NCBI GenBank assembly: GCA_022925895.1
Contig: JAKSYS010000630.1
Span: forward strand, 1-36,772
DNA from: Fragilaria crotonensis
Lineage: Eukaryota; Bacillariophyta; Fragilariophyceae; Fragilariales; Fragilariaceae
Direction of reading: 5' to 3'
DNA: 36,772 nt
Below the pieces are notes generated by a model. It was not told the origin of the DNA. It searched no databases and was given only the letters and a program-made list of their open reading frames with translations. The translations under genes and the position numbers were made by a program. Below, one piece after another: positions 20,739 through 30,709 of the stretch (positions within the stretch are counted from its first letter, which is position 1; every line of letters starts with the position of its first letter).

Positions 20739-21114
20739 GGCGAAAAACCGACTGTCGACTTTCGCAAGACACACTCGTCACAGTCACACAATCTATTTTT
20801 CCATTTCATCAATGTATTGTCGCTTTCAGTACATGCCAAACATGCTCATGTCCAGATGGAAGGTAGCGGTTCGCTCCACCGTCAACCGAAATTTGCTGGA
20901 ACGCGGCCCGGGTCAGGGGTCAGGGCTCGAATTGTGAGTAGATTACTGTACTGTGTACTGTAGCAACGTCGTGTCTGGAGTCTGGACGCCAGCCGCCGAT
21001 GTCGCCTCACAACCGAAGTTGAGAAATAAATGGCGTGCTGCCCTTGCTTGTCGCAGTGTTTGCCCCCTGAAGCAAGTCGCTACAAGCAGCAACTCACGAA
21101 ACATTCAACACACC
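20739..21114. promoter_or_regulatory. Shared spacer of the divergent chorismate mutase and LSM7 genes
   Basis: A 376-bp interval between two start codons facing away from each other, so it should act as a bidirectional promoter. A short repeat GGGTCAGGGGTCAGGG is visible near 20912, and GTAC words occur near 20950. No TATA box could be assigned. Confidence 0.45.
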
Positions 21115-21508
21115 ATGAGTGACAACAAGAAACCACCACCAAAAAAGGAAAGCATCCTGGAGCTTCAAAAGCTCATGGATACGACGGTGAGAGTCAAGTG
21201 TGTCGGAGGGCGGGAGTTACAAGGAATCTTGAGGGGCTATGACGAGCTCGTCAATCTCGTCCTTGATGACTGCGACGAATTCTTGAGAGGTAAGATACGA
21301 AGGAACGTTGCTTGAAATCAATTTTGCCCGGTTCTTCTTAACGGATTGCTAACAATATCTTGCAGATCCTGAAGATATGGAACAAGTGACAGACAAAACA
21401 AGAAAGCTAGGCCTCGTGGTTATCCGCGGAACTCAAGTATCATTAGTTTCGCCAGAGGAGGGAATGGAGGAGATAGCCAACCCATTTGTACAGCAAACAG
21501 GGGAATAA
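21115..21508 (+). CDS. LSM7: LSM7, U6 snRNA-associated Sm-like protein
   Basis: Two exons, 21115-21289 and 21366-21508, with a 76-nt intron (donor GTAAGA, acceptor TTGCAG; phase 1, splitting an Asp codon) give 105 residues. The Sm1 motif is KKESILELQKLMDTTVRVKC, GGRELQGILRGYDELVNLVL and DDCDEFLR. The Sm2 motif in exon 2 is KTRKLGLVVIRGTQVSLVSP, followed by GMEEIANPFVQQ. The tail ending NPFVQQ and the leading KKESIL are those of LSm7 and not of SmG. LSm7 sits in the LSm2-8 ring on U6 snRNA in the nucleus and the LSm1-7 ring that promotes decapping in the cytoplasm. The start follows CACC and matches the usual family length. It lies head-to-head with chorismate mutase. Confidence 0.95.
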
Positions 21509-22016
21509 AATGAATTTGATCGCGATCCCGAGTAATAGTAGACAGCTATCATCGTTTTGTCGAGATGTTGCTATCGCATTAAGACTATGGCCATGGACCT
21601 ATCGTAACACACAACCCGCGACCTAGTACTACTGAGTGCTCGAGCATTGCGAATGTCACAGTGTGCTATTAGGGAGACGACAGCGCAATGACTTCATTCT
21701 TTGTTGTTGTTATTCGTTATTCATAATTTCATAGAGGTCATTAAGGAGGTGGTCGAGAAGGCGAGACCAAGGACTGTACTCAGCACTGTACAATTTACTG
21801 GTGTACCGTAGAATCCAAACGGAGCCTTTACATTCTGTACTGAGGACCTTATACAACGTATCATACCCATTAACGGGGAACGGGGTAGTCTGCAGTGTGC
21901 AGTACTGCTTGATAGTGCTACGGTAGTTCCTGGGGTGACTGTCCTAGTACAGCAGTAGTCAAAAAATACGAGGGACTTCACATTTTCGATCGCCGATCCA
22001 ATTTTGTCAATTCACC
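21509..22016. other. Spacer between LSM7 and the TrmB-like gene
   Basis: About 500 bp with no supported gene. GTAC and AGTAC words recur at 21625, 21775-21850 and 21900-21950. The right part must carry the promoter of the downstream methyltransferase gene. Confidence 0.45.
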
Positions 22017-22902
22017 ATGAAGGTATTGTCAATGCAACTATTTTCATGCATTTTTCTCAGCCTGTTCCTCCAATGCCCTGCCTTTATCCTGATACGTACA
22101 GAGCGACAATTGTTGTCAGTACTGGCAGATACAATGTACACTATCAACGACGAAAGTTGTCCGCCAACGGACGAAACCATATTGAAGACTCTCATACATC
22201 GAAGCTGCAATTCCATAGACAACTTTCTGGAGCACAAACCCATCGCAGCACACACACGGTCCGCGTTTGATCTTATCAAGGAAATTGTTGACCCCACAAA
22301 AGATGTTGTTCTGGATAGTGGTTGTGGAACCGGTCGCTCGACGATTTTGTTGGGCGAAATGTATCCTGACAAACAAGTGATAGGAGTTGATCGATCTTTT
22401 GTTCGACTCAATAAAAATGTGAGACTGAGGAACGAGAATGACATTTCATTCGAAGAAAGTCTTCGACCCTTTCAGGCAGTTTCATCCAACGTTGTTTTGA
22501 TGCGCGCCGAGTTGGCAGACTTTTGGCGATGTTGTTTGCACGAAGGTTGGCATGTATCACACCACTACTTACTCTATCCGAATCCTTATCCTACGAAAGC
22601 TCGCATTAAACAGCGCTGGTATGGACATCCAGCCTTCCCATTGATCCTTCAACTGGGTGGTGTAATAACGGTGCGTTCCAATTGGGAGGGCGCGAGTTTG
22701 CGAAGTCGGTGGAGTACGCAAGCGAAGCCTTGGACCAAAGCGGCCTTGTGCACAACTACGCGTTACCGTACCTAGAAGATGCCAAGATGGGACCCACTGA
22801 ACGCTTAGACAAGTCCCAAGCGTGGACCAATTTTGAGAAAAGTACGATGATGCTGGAGAGCCAACATTTGAGCTATTGCTTCGACCAACACGCACCAAGT
22901 AA
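22017..22902 (+). CDS. trmB: Plastid-targeted tRNA (guanine-N7)-methyltransferase, TrmB family, two frameshifts as read
   Basis: The enzyme family methylates G46 of tRNA using S-adenosylmethionine. The ATG at 22017 (after CACC) opens with MKVLSMQLFSCIFLSLFLQC and then PAFIL, a signal peptide plus Ala-Phe motif, so plastid import is likely. The SAM-binding motif is VVLDSGCGTGRSTILLGE, followed by PDKQVIGVDRS. The TrmB signature appears as HHYLLYPNPYPTKARIKQRW and HPAFPLILQLGGVI. The frame then breaks twice. Near 22690 a 1- or 2-nt indel in GGCGCGAG separates RSNWEG from REFAKSVEYASEALDQSG. Near 22838 a missing A in GAGAAAAG separates NFEK from KYDDAGEPTFELLLRPT, which ends at TAA 22900-22902. 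Both downstream parts remain strongly family-like, so a recent pseudogene or sequencing indels are both possible. Confidence 0.78.
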
Positions 22903-23298
22903 GCCATCTTATCACATCCATGTAGCATAGTTGAACGCATCACATCCAGTGGAGTTCATCTGTGCTACATCAATTCATCCTGGCGACAACATGGACTTCG
23001 CCAAGCTGATTAGCAACCTGGAATCATAGGAAAACCAGGTATGTATGCATGCAGTACTTGTACTGATTCCTGATACTGTACGGAACCTACGTATACAGTA
23101 CGGAGTACTCCAGTACTGTACTCCGAATACCAGGTAGACGGTAGTCTACTGGAACGGCTTTTTTTGTAGTCACACTCAAAATGATTGATGGTCCAGGTTC
23201 CTGGTCAATGAATTGTGAGCGCGTCTTATCGTATTCGAACTGAACGTTACCTGTTAGCAGTGCTGTGATCATTGTCTACATAGTCCTTAGGACCAACC
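22903..23298. other. Spacer between the TrmB-like gene and the AAA ATPase gene
   Basis: About 400 bp. It includes a dense GTAC cluster (23050-23125). A short in-frame run ending MDFAKLISNLES (about 22950-23028) could be a lost 3' exon, but I could not connect it to a gene. Confidence 0.4.
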
Positions 23299-25316
23299 AT
23301 GAAGCGTCGGACATGCTCAAATTTGTCTCTGGTAGTCTTGTTGCAATGGAGCTTGGTTGCGTCAGCCTTCTCACCTATTTATGCGCGGTCGTCGTCCTTC
23401 TCCAAGCATTCCGACGGATATCTTGCAGCTGAACCAGATTCCGAAGTCGCGGCAGACAAGCCGGACCTCGCGCAGAATGAAATCTACGTTCAAGGCCTCA
23501 TTAACAATCTTACCACGGCTCTTGATCGGTGGGTAGTAACTGGTTCTCCAGTCAAGGTGAGGACAGTCTGTTTTATTCCACGTAATTTAATTTGTAATGG
23601 CACATGCCACGAACCCCTGCAAAAGCTCACAAAGCAAACCTGAATAGAAAACCCAAGTTCAGAATATTCTCTACCAAATTAGGCGCGAGTCCAAGTCAGA
23701 TGCCCTGATAGTGAGTGCAACCCGCCTTGCTCAAAGCGCTGGTTTTCCTTTAGACGAGAACAAGGAGTTGGGCAAGACAGATGCCGAGGCACGACGCAAA
23801 GGAGTTGACGCTCGCAAGGAGTGGGAGGAATTTCGAGAAGCTGTCGAGCAGGTGGGGCAGTTAGTGGGTCGCACGAAAGACGACTCACGGTCAGCGTTGA
23901 CATCACGCAGGAATGGCGACCGCAAACGAGATTTGTTCATGGGGGACGTTGACGACCGCCTAGTACCAGACAATCTGGAAAAAGATGCAAAGCAAGAGCC
24001 GATAGTTAATGTTGACACAGCGAGCAAAATTAATGGACTCAGTATGGTCAGCCCTTCCAAGGGCCCGAGAAACTATTTCAAGCTTGGCGAAGATGCATTG
24101 GTGGATGCGCAATTGAGAACCTCTGAAATGGTAGCGAAGTCGGGAGCTGATTTTGATGGGGAAATGCTTGGGATTGGAGGATTGGATGAAGTTCTGGCTC
24201 AGGTTAAGAGACGAATTTGGGTCCCCTTGGCAGCCCCGCCGGTTTTACTGCAAGAGCTGGGTATCTCGCCAGTAAGGGGCCTCCTACTCTATGGCATGCC
24301 CGGTTGCGGCAAAACACTCATCGCTCGAACAATTGGTCGAATTCTGTCTCCAGTTCGACCGGTGACTGTTGTGAGTGGCCCTGAACTGATGGATAAGTTT
24401 GTCGGTTCCAGCGAACAAAACGTTCGTAAGGTCTTTGACTCGCCACCTCCAATCTACGACCATGTTCGTGTTCACGAGGTTGACGATGGCAAAGCTTTGT
24501 CAACTGTAGCATTGCATGTCATCATTATGGACGAATTCGATGCAATGGCTCGGACTCGAGGTGGTAAAGCAGGCTCTGGCGTTCAAGGTGACGCGGGTGT
24601 TGCTCGTGACTCAGTAGTCAACCAAATCCTTGCGAAGATGGATGGGGTTGACCCGCTACCAGTTCCAACACTAGTGATTGGCATGACAAACAAGCGCAGC
24701 CTAATCGATCCCGCACTTCTTCGACCTGGAAGATTTGAGGTACGGCCATCCTTATGCGGAGATATTGCCATGTATTTGCTTTCTAATCAATTTTGACTCG
24801 CAGGTACAAATTGAAGTTCCCCCTCCTCGGACGCAAGAGCAACGAGTAAGCATTTTGAAGGTTCACACGAGAAGCATGTTCGAAGCAGGGAGGCTGCTGG
24901 TCAGAGAGGCACCCAAAGGTTCTACGGCTGGTCGAAAAGTGATGGTGAGTTCAACGTTAGGGTTGTTGTTATTGTTGCATTGCTGGAAGTACCTTTTCTG
25001 AACGAGCCTCGCTCCTAAGCAGATGGTCGATACCGAGGATGTACCGAGCTACGAAGAACTATTAAGTGAAATTGCTAGAGATTGCGAAGGCTTCTCAGGC
25101 GCTTCGCTTGCTGGAGTTGCTCGTGCTGCTGCCAGTCACGCATTGGAAAGATCTGTCAATGGGTTCTCGATGTCACCTTCTGGCAGCGAATCGATGCTCG
25201 ATTGTTTGGTGACTAAGGAAGATCTGCTGCTGGCGATTATTGATGTCAATGCAAGCAGCGGTGACTCCGACTGGGCAATCCAAGTAGAACCCCAGAACGC
25301 GACAACACCAGTGTAA
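23299..25316 (+). CDS. NSF/Sec18-like single-domain AAA+ ATPase with plastid leader
   Basis: Four exons (23299-23556, 23663-24739, 24804-24944, 25023-25316) join in phase 0 to give 589 residues. The introns (106, 64 and 78 nt) start GTGAGG, GTACGG and GTGAGT. The N-terminus is a signal peptide ending VASAFSPIYA, a near-perfect ASAFAP motif. The AAA module has GLLLYGMPGCGKTLIARTIG (Walker A), ELMDKFVGSSEQNVRKVF, LHVIIMDEFDAMARTRGG (Walker B) and VVNQILAKMDGVDPL. It continues with VIGMTNKRSLIDPALLRPGR and the lid segment DCEGFSGASLAGVARAAASH. These match the D1 ring of NSF, which disassembles SNARE complexes, more closely than CDC48 or FtsH. There is no second AAA ring and no NSF-type N domain. 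The middle (about residues 100-260) is charged and unrecognised. Role and location are inferred from leader and fold. Confidence 0.8.
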
Positions 25317-25600
25317 GACTATTTATGCAACATCTCGCCTCCGCTTTCATTTCGTGTTATGGTACTCTACTCTACTGTACCGCGTGTACAAACCGAGTCA
25401 AGAATAGTAACAGTGAACACATGCGACCAGTTGTGGTCGTCATCTCCGAGCTTCGATTTTGTCGTGTGACACAAATAACGCGTAAAGTTCTTCAATGCAG
25501 GTGTCAACGTCAACTTAGTAGTTTTCAATGTTGGGGTCGATAGCAAGCTTCCCTTCACGTTAAACACGTTGCGCTTCTTGCGCGACAACATCAAAGCAGT

Positions 25601-26682
25601 CTAAGCAATCTGCTTCAGCCCCTCTTCTTTCTCCGACTCTTCTTCTGGAGGCGACGTCTTAGGCAAAGGGTGCTGAACATCTGGCATCTTCGACAAGAGA
25701 GCCGCCCGCACCAAGTCAGCCAACTCAGTTTCTGACTTTCCGGCAGGATTGATTGGCTTATGAATGTGGATGTGCAGCTTTCCTCTACCGGGCTGGACGG
25801 GAAATAGCGAATTAGCAGGCATTATCGCGTACGTGTGTGACAAGGAAATTGGGACGATAGGAACATTTGCCTTTGTGGCCATGGAGAAGATACCACCCTT
25901 GAAATCCATCAATCGCCCGTCTAGTGATCGCTGACCCTCCGGGAAGGCCATGAGTGGAACACCCTTCTTTAACCATGCTATGCCTTCCTTGAATGTTCGA
26001 AGTTGAGACCTTCGGTCTTCACGATCAATCAGTATATGATGCCCCTAAAAACGGAACGAGTGAGGATTATCTGCAGACAATATGCCCTGATGACACGATA
26101 AATACGTACGCCCTTAAGTTGTTGACCAATACACGGGACCTTCGCCAACTCTGCCTTGGCAATGAACTTGAATACTGGGTCCAAAAGGGTGCAGATAATA
26201 GGAATGTCCAACCAAGAGGCGTGGTTGGCAACGTAAAGGCAAGGCCCTTGTCCCTCTCGGACTGCATCGGTATCGCCAGAGACGGTAGGGCGTGACATGC
26301 ACATCGTGAGCCAAATTCGAGACCATATTTTGCCTGTGTAGTCGAAGACGGCCCTGTTGGGATCCAAGGTCTCGTTCATCCGATAAATCATGTCGACAGT
26401 TGACATGGCGAGCATCCATATCGGTCCGGTCACGAGCGACGCCATCAATGTGACGACGCCAAAGGCATTAACAATCTTTTCCTTTTCTCCTTCTCCGAGG
26501 GTGAAAAGAGGTTTGACTTCCTCCCTTGACAAGGCGAAGTTCTTGGCCATTATGTCATTCGCTGGAATGCTAGCAAAAAGTGGTCTTTGAACGTTTGTGC
26601 AGGTTTGTACGCTGGGGACGAAGCCCTGAACAGACAACACTGCCAGCACAAACACAGATGCTGTCTTTGGAATGTAGCTCAT
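25601..26682 (-). CDS. Plastid-targeted PlsC-type 1-acylglycerol-3-phosphate acyltransferase
   Basis: Two exons, 26682-26110 and 26044-25601, are joined in phase 0 across a 65-nt intron (donor GTACGT, acceptor TTTTTAG), giving 338 residues. The family acylates lysophosphatidate to phosphatidate. Block I is [18 protein letters not shown] (NHx4D). Block II follows the splice as [20 protein letters not shown]. Block III is [20 protein letters not shown], with Gln in place of the usual Thr of FPEGTRS. Block IV is [11 protein letters not shown]. The N-terminus [20 protein letters not shown] then FVPS is a signal peptide with a Gly-Phe cleavage motif, so a plastid enzyme is likely. A hydrophobic segment ([18 protein letters not shown]) precedes block I and probably anchors it. 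The tail is acidic. It converges on the AAA gene with a 284-bp gap. Confidence 0.88.
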
Positions 26683-27316
26683 AGTCCTAGTTAAGTTACA
26701 AACTGAGAGAATGCTGAAAGCTATAGTATGGTGAGAAACGAGAAACCAAGGTGTCACCAAGAGTATATCGAATAATGTCGAGAGTTGAGGATTCATTTGG
26801 CAATTGGCACAACTTATAAAACTGAATACTGTAGTACTCGTTCCAGGTGTGTACCAGTACACGGTATGCATTTGGAAACGTCACTCTTAGATTTGTAGGT
26901 TGTAGCTACGGGCAAGATCGTACTTCGAACTCAAGATTCAGGGGTCTGTATGTCTGTATGGATTCCATGGCACAACCTACAAGTACAAGTACTGCACTGT
27001 TCGGCAGAGCAGCAGCGTGATGAAGTCGAGTATGCATATCGTACGGAGTACTTGTATGTTCATACCTGTACTGGTATGCTCCTTCGAGTATGTACTACTG
27101 GAGTACGTACGTATAAGGATTTCATGCTCCAAAACATGCAACACCATAGGAAGGGGTACGTGGAGACTAAGGTATGTCGAAACAATACGGAGACTCCACT
27201 AGAATTACCGAAACATTGTAGTACTGTAGTTATACTACGGTAGAGAGATTGCAGCCACATTCGAAATTCCTAGGTTGCGAAACCCATCGCATGTATGATT
27301 TGAATTATCTAATCAC
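26683..27316. other. Spacer upstream of the acyltransferase gene, GTAC-rich
   Basis: About 630 bp with no supported gene. The left part should carry the acyltransferase promoter. GTAC words are dense at 26830-26870 and 26980-27120. The right edge borders the Crypton element, whose exact end I cannot define. Confidence 0.4.
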
Positions 27317-29573
27317 CTAAATTTGAAGATTGGGATTGAGAGTCCCATTGTTTTTGTCTTTCCGGAGTCTATTTATAATCTCCGTCACACTTGTTTGAGG
27401 GCCATAGACATTGTAGATCATGTCTATGGCCCGTTGCGAACTGTGCCCCAAGCTCACAAGGTTGCGAATCACATCCCAGATCACCTTCCGTCTCGAGTAC
27501 TTATACTTCACCTGCCCTCGCTCGGTTTCGGGAGAAAAGCCTTGCAGGCTTTCTCCCCCCGACCCCGTGTAGATACTCATTCCACAAGTCGTAAAGACTT
27601 CGTGGATTCGGCATGAGGGTTGCGGGATTCGTCATCGCGAGGGCAGGCCGGAGCAAAGCACGTTCGAGAGCCTCGGCACCCTGATCGTCAACACCAGCAG
27701 CTGCAGCAGCAATTGCAGCTGCAGTAGCTGCCGTTGCTGCTGCAGTTGCTGCTGCTCCCCCCGGTGGTCTTGGCACACGTCGCGCTGGCTGCAGTGCAGC
27801 CCTCCTGACATTTCCATTGATTATGTGGAATCCTCGTTCCATCGCTTGCAGTATTCCAGCAATATCGTTTCGAATTTCAACGTTCTCGCGTCGAAGACTC
27901 AAAAAACCGCTTTGCAACTGAAGCATCCAGTTTTGAAGTTGGTCGCCACTCGCTTGATTGTTCTGTAGAAGTCTCTGGTTCAGTCTTCGCATGCTCGGCC
28001 CTTGTAGAAAATTGATTGTCTCGCCTGCAGGTTCTCCATTTTCATTCTCCGCTCCCACAGCATCACCTTCGATACTTGTTGTTGGAATCTCATCAATGAA
28101 GACTGTACCTTGATTGCCGCTCACTAAAACTGGCACCTTCGAAATCGGATTCTGACCTTCGGCAATAACAATTCCCGTTTCCGACAATTCCCTCTTCACT
28201 CGATCTCGGTCTCCTGTTGAAATGAAATCAGAAGCAACACTCGAAAACACAAGCCAAAGCACAGCCTTACCCAGCACAATTGCTGTCGAATCCGGAAGTC
28301 GTCGCCGAATGTTAGGAACGACTTTCGTTAGAATAAATGTTGTCATGACATTCGAGTTGCAAATTGAATTATTGATCAAGTAGTAGCAAGCTCCGCCCAT
28401 ACACAGTTTCTCCGCCACCTTGCAATCTGGATAGGGCAGTTCGACATCGTCGTATCGATCCGAAACCCGTCCCCTTCCTTTCCAACGGCCTCTCGTGTCC
28501 TTGTCGTCCTTGGAGATTCCGCATCGACGAACATGAGTGGAAGCGAACTTGCGAATAGAGTGACTTCCAAGAAGACCTCCGGACCGGAACTCCTCCATTC
28601 GCAATACTTTCTGACCGAATATATTCTGTGCAGTTTCCTTGGCCTTGAGCCCGCCACCAGGTACTGTGATATCATCAGAGAATGCAAAAACGTAAGGCGA
28701 GGCCATCGCCGTCGCATTCGATCTCAAGTTGAATTCAAGCCACAAACCCAAACTGATGCATGAATACGCAGAAAATTGGGTTCATACTCCCAAGCACAAT
28801 CTGCCATGGTGCATCCCTTTCATCCTGTACATTCTTACTCCAGTTTAACCTTGTTTTCAATGCATTCTCAAAATTGTCGTGAACACGAATGTGGTCCATC
28901 ACGACCTGTGTAGTATCATCAATTCTGGCAATCATGTGAAACTGAAAGTTGATAAGCGCCGGCATTCCAAGCTTCCAAATCCCTGAACTATGAGAACCAC
29001 CAAATGTCTTGAAAACTTCATGCAAACGTCGAAACTCCCTTTCTTCCATTGGACGCCGCGTCTTCGATTCTGCTCCTTGTTTCCTCGCTTCCAGCTTCCT
29101 AAGATACTTAACAAAATCGTTCACTTCGGCACACTTCGTAGGATTTCCATCATTTGAACCTGCTCTCCAACCATGCAAACGATCTGGCATATAGAATGAA
29201 ATAGCTTTTTCCAAAAGGCAACAGTGTTAGCACGTACCAAGGGTCGAATCGCCAACTGTGGCCCGGGGTCAGGAACTCTGAAAGTTCTTATGTTCAACCA
29301 TCGCATCAGTTCTTCTGGGGTCACCTGCCTCTTCTCGTTGTCAGTATACACTCGCCCATAGTCATATTGCTCCCCTGGACCCAACCGATGGACGCTCGAC
29401 ATCAAACTGTCCAAGATTCGCTTGTAAACCTTCTGACCTCTCATGGTGATCCGTGTCTTGAATGGTGTCAAAAAATAACAAGAAATCATGCATTCGATAT
29501 CAACAATCATGTTGTTCTTTTCTGGTACACATTCTACGATTCTACGTCCGATGCCAGGTTGCATCCGAAGCAA
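27317..29573 (-). pseudogene. Crypton-type tyrosine recombinase with GCR1_C-like tail, three frameshifts
   Basis: Four minus-strand segments read in order. First (29573 to about 29190) is EELMRWLNIRTFRVPDPGP and LVRANTVAFWKK. Second (to about 28755) is a core-binding part with RAGSNDGNPTKCAEVNDFVK, FQFHMIARIDDTTQV (probable box I Arg) and WSKNVQDERDAPWQIVLGSM. Third is the catalytic part with GLLGSHSIRKFASTHVRRCG (HxxR), DTRGRWKGRGRVSDRYDDVE (Trp and candidate Tyr nucleophile), ELPYPDCKVAEKLCMGGACY, then a Gln/Ala-rich linker. Fourth (to 27317) is LYDLWNEYLHGVGGRKPARL followed in a shifted frame by KYSRRKVIWDVIRNLVSLG and a YNVYG segment, resembling the GCR1_C DNA-binding domain. Cryptons are known to combine a tyrosine recombinase with GCR1_C. 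Each frame change is explained by one base in a short run. Confidence 0.75.
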
Positions 29574-30709
29574 ATTTGGATACGAAATTATGACCCTACA
29601 TGCGTCATGGTTGCATACAAGTATTATCCCAAGTCTGATACAAGCTACACAAATCTACGTTCCAGATACTATACAGTACTACAGTATTAATTTTCTCGCC
29701 TCCGCGAAAACCCACGCAACAATACCACTTGGGTTGCATTTCCCAGACAATACTACAGTACACCGATTAGTCGGTATGACATACCTGTACTGGAGTACTC
29801 GGTACCATTAGTACTCAGTACAACTATGACATACTGGGTACTCGTACTAATCCAATACTCCTACTGTAGTCTCCCATCATACTGTACCAAGTTTTTCTAG
29901 GGGTAGGCTGCGATCGCTCTATCAGGCAGGTATCATAGATGCGCCCACTAAATGTGCTTACGAAAATAGCTTCCAGCATGCGCAATGCGCAGGTGGGAAT
30001 GATCGGACGTCACTCGGCACAGCAGGACCAGTCGGAGTACAAGGACAGACTCCGGCCACCAGCACGATCGAATGTAGTGGAACACTTGAACTCGAACTCG
30101 GAGTATGATTGGAGATTGAGTGTCGCGCGAGAGATCCAGCACAAACCCACTGTATCTGCTACGTTGTGCTACTCGTACCAGGTAGCAGCCTGCAACCTGC
30201 TACACTGGTATGAAACCTGCGACGGAGTCTAAATAATGGGCGGTGCAATGGTCTATACTGTATACGCTAGTATTCATGTCATCCAAGTACGGTCGAACTG
30301 GTACCAGTACAGTGTACTGGGTACCAGGTACACTGGTACTCCGAGATACGAGTACCAGCCTACCGGTACCAGGTACTCGTAATGAAGGATTAGGACGTAT
30401 GCCATATCATGATATCATACACAAGGAACTCGACTGGGACCTGGGGCCTGGTGCCCCGCAAGATCATGCCATATATAATATACTAGCTCCAATGCGGCGG
30501 TTTGAGTGCACACGGTTGAATAAAGGTCCACGACACGAAATTCACTACTCGTACCAGTAGGTGCTGGTATAGATTCTACGCCATATCCTTCGTTAGGCAT
30601 TCTGTGGATAACACAGGATATTAACCCGACGAGAACAACGATTTGACCATGACAAGCTAGCATTGTCCACCTCTGTTCTTCCTCTTCTCACTACATCTGC
30701 TTCATTGAA
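29574..30709. other. Long GTAC-rich spacer
   Basis: About 1.1 kb with no recognised gene. GTAC occurs ten times between 30287 and 30377, and further GTAC clusters lie at 29740-29860. A 97-residue plus-strand frame at 29939-30232 has no recognisable motif and is not called. Confidence 0.5.

Noticed and set aside
22950-23028. Short frame ending MDFAKLISNLES as a last exon of the TrmB-like gene
   Set aside because: A GTAAGC donor exists at the TrmB stop, but splicing in the conserved frame gives a different reading. The conserved terminus already ends at the TAA at 22900.
29939-30232. 97-residue plus-strand frame in the GTAC-rich spacer
   Set aside because: No recognisable motif, composition like the surrounding repeats, and no splice or start context that stands out.
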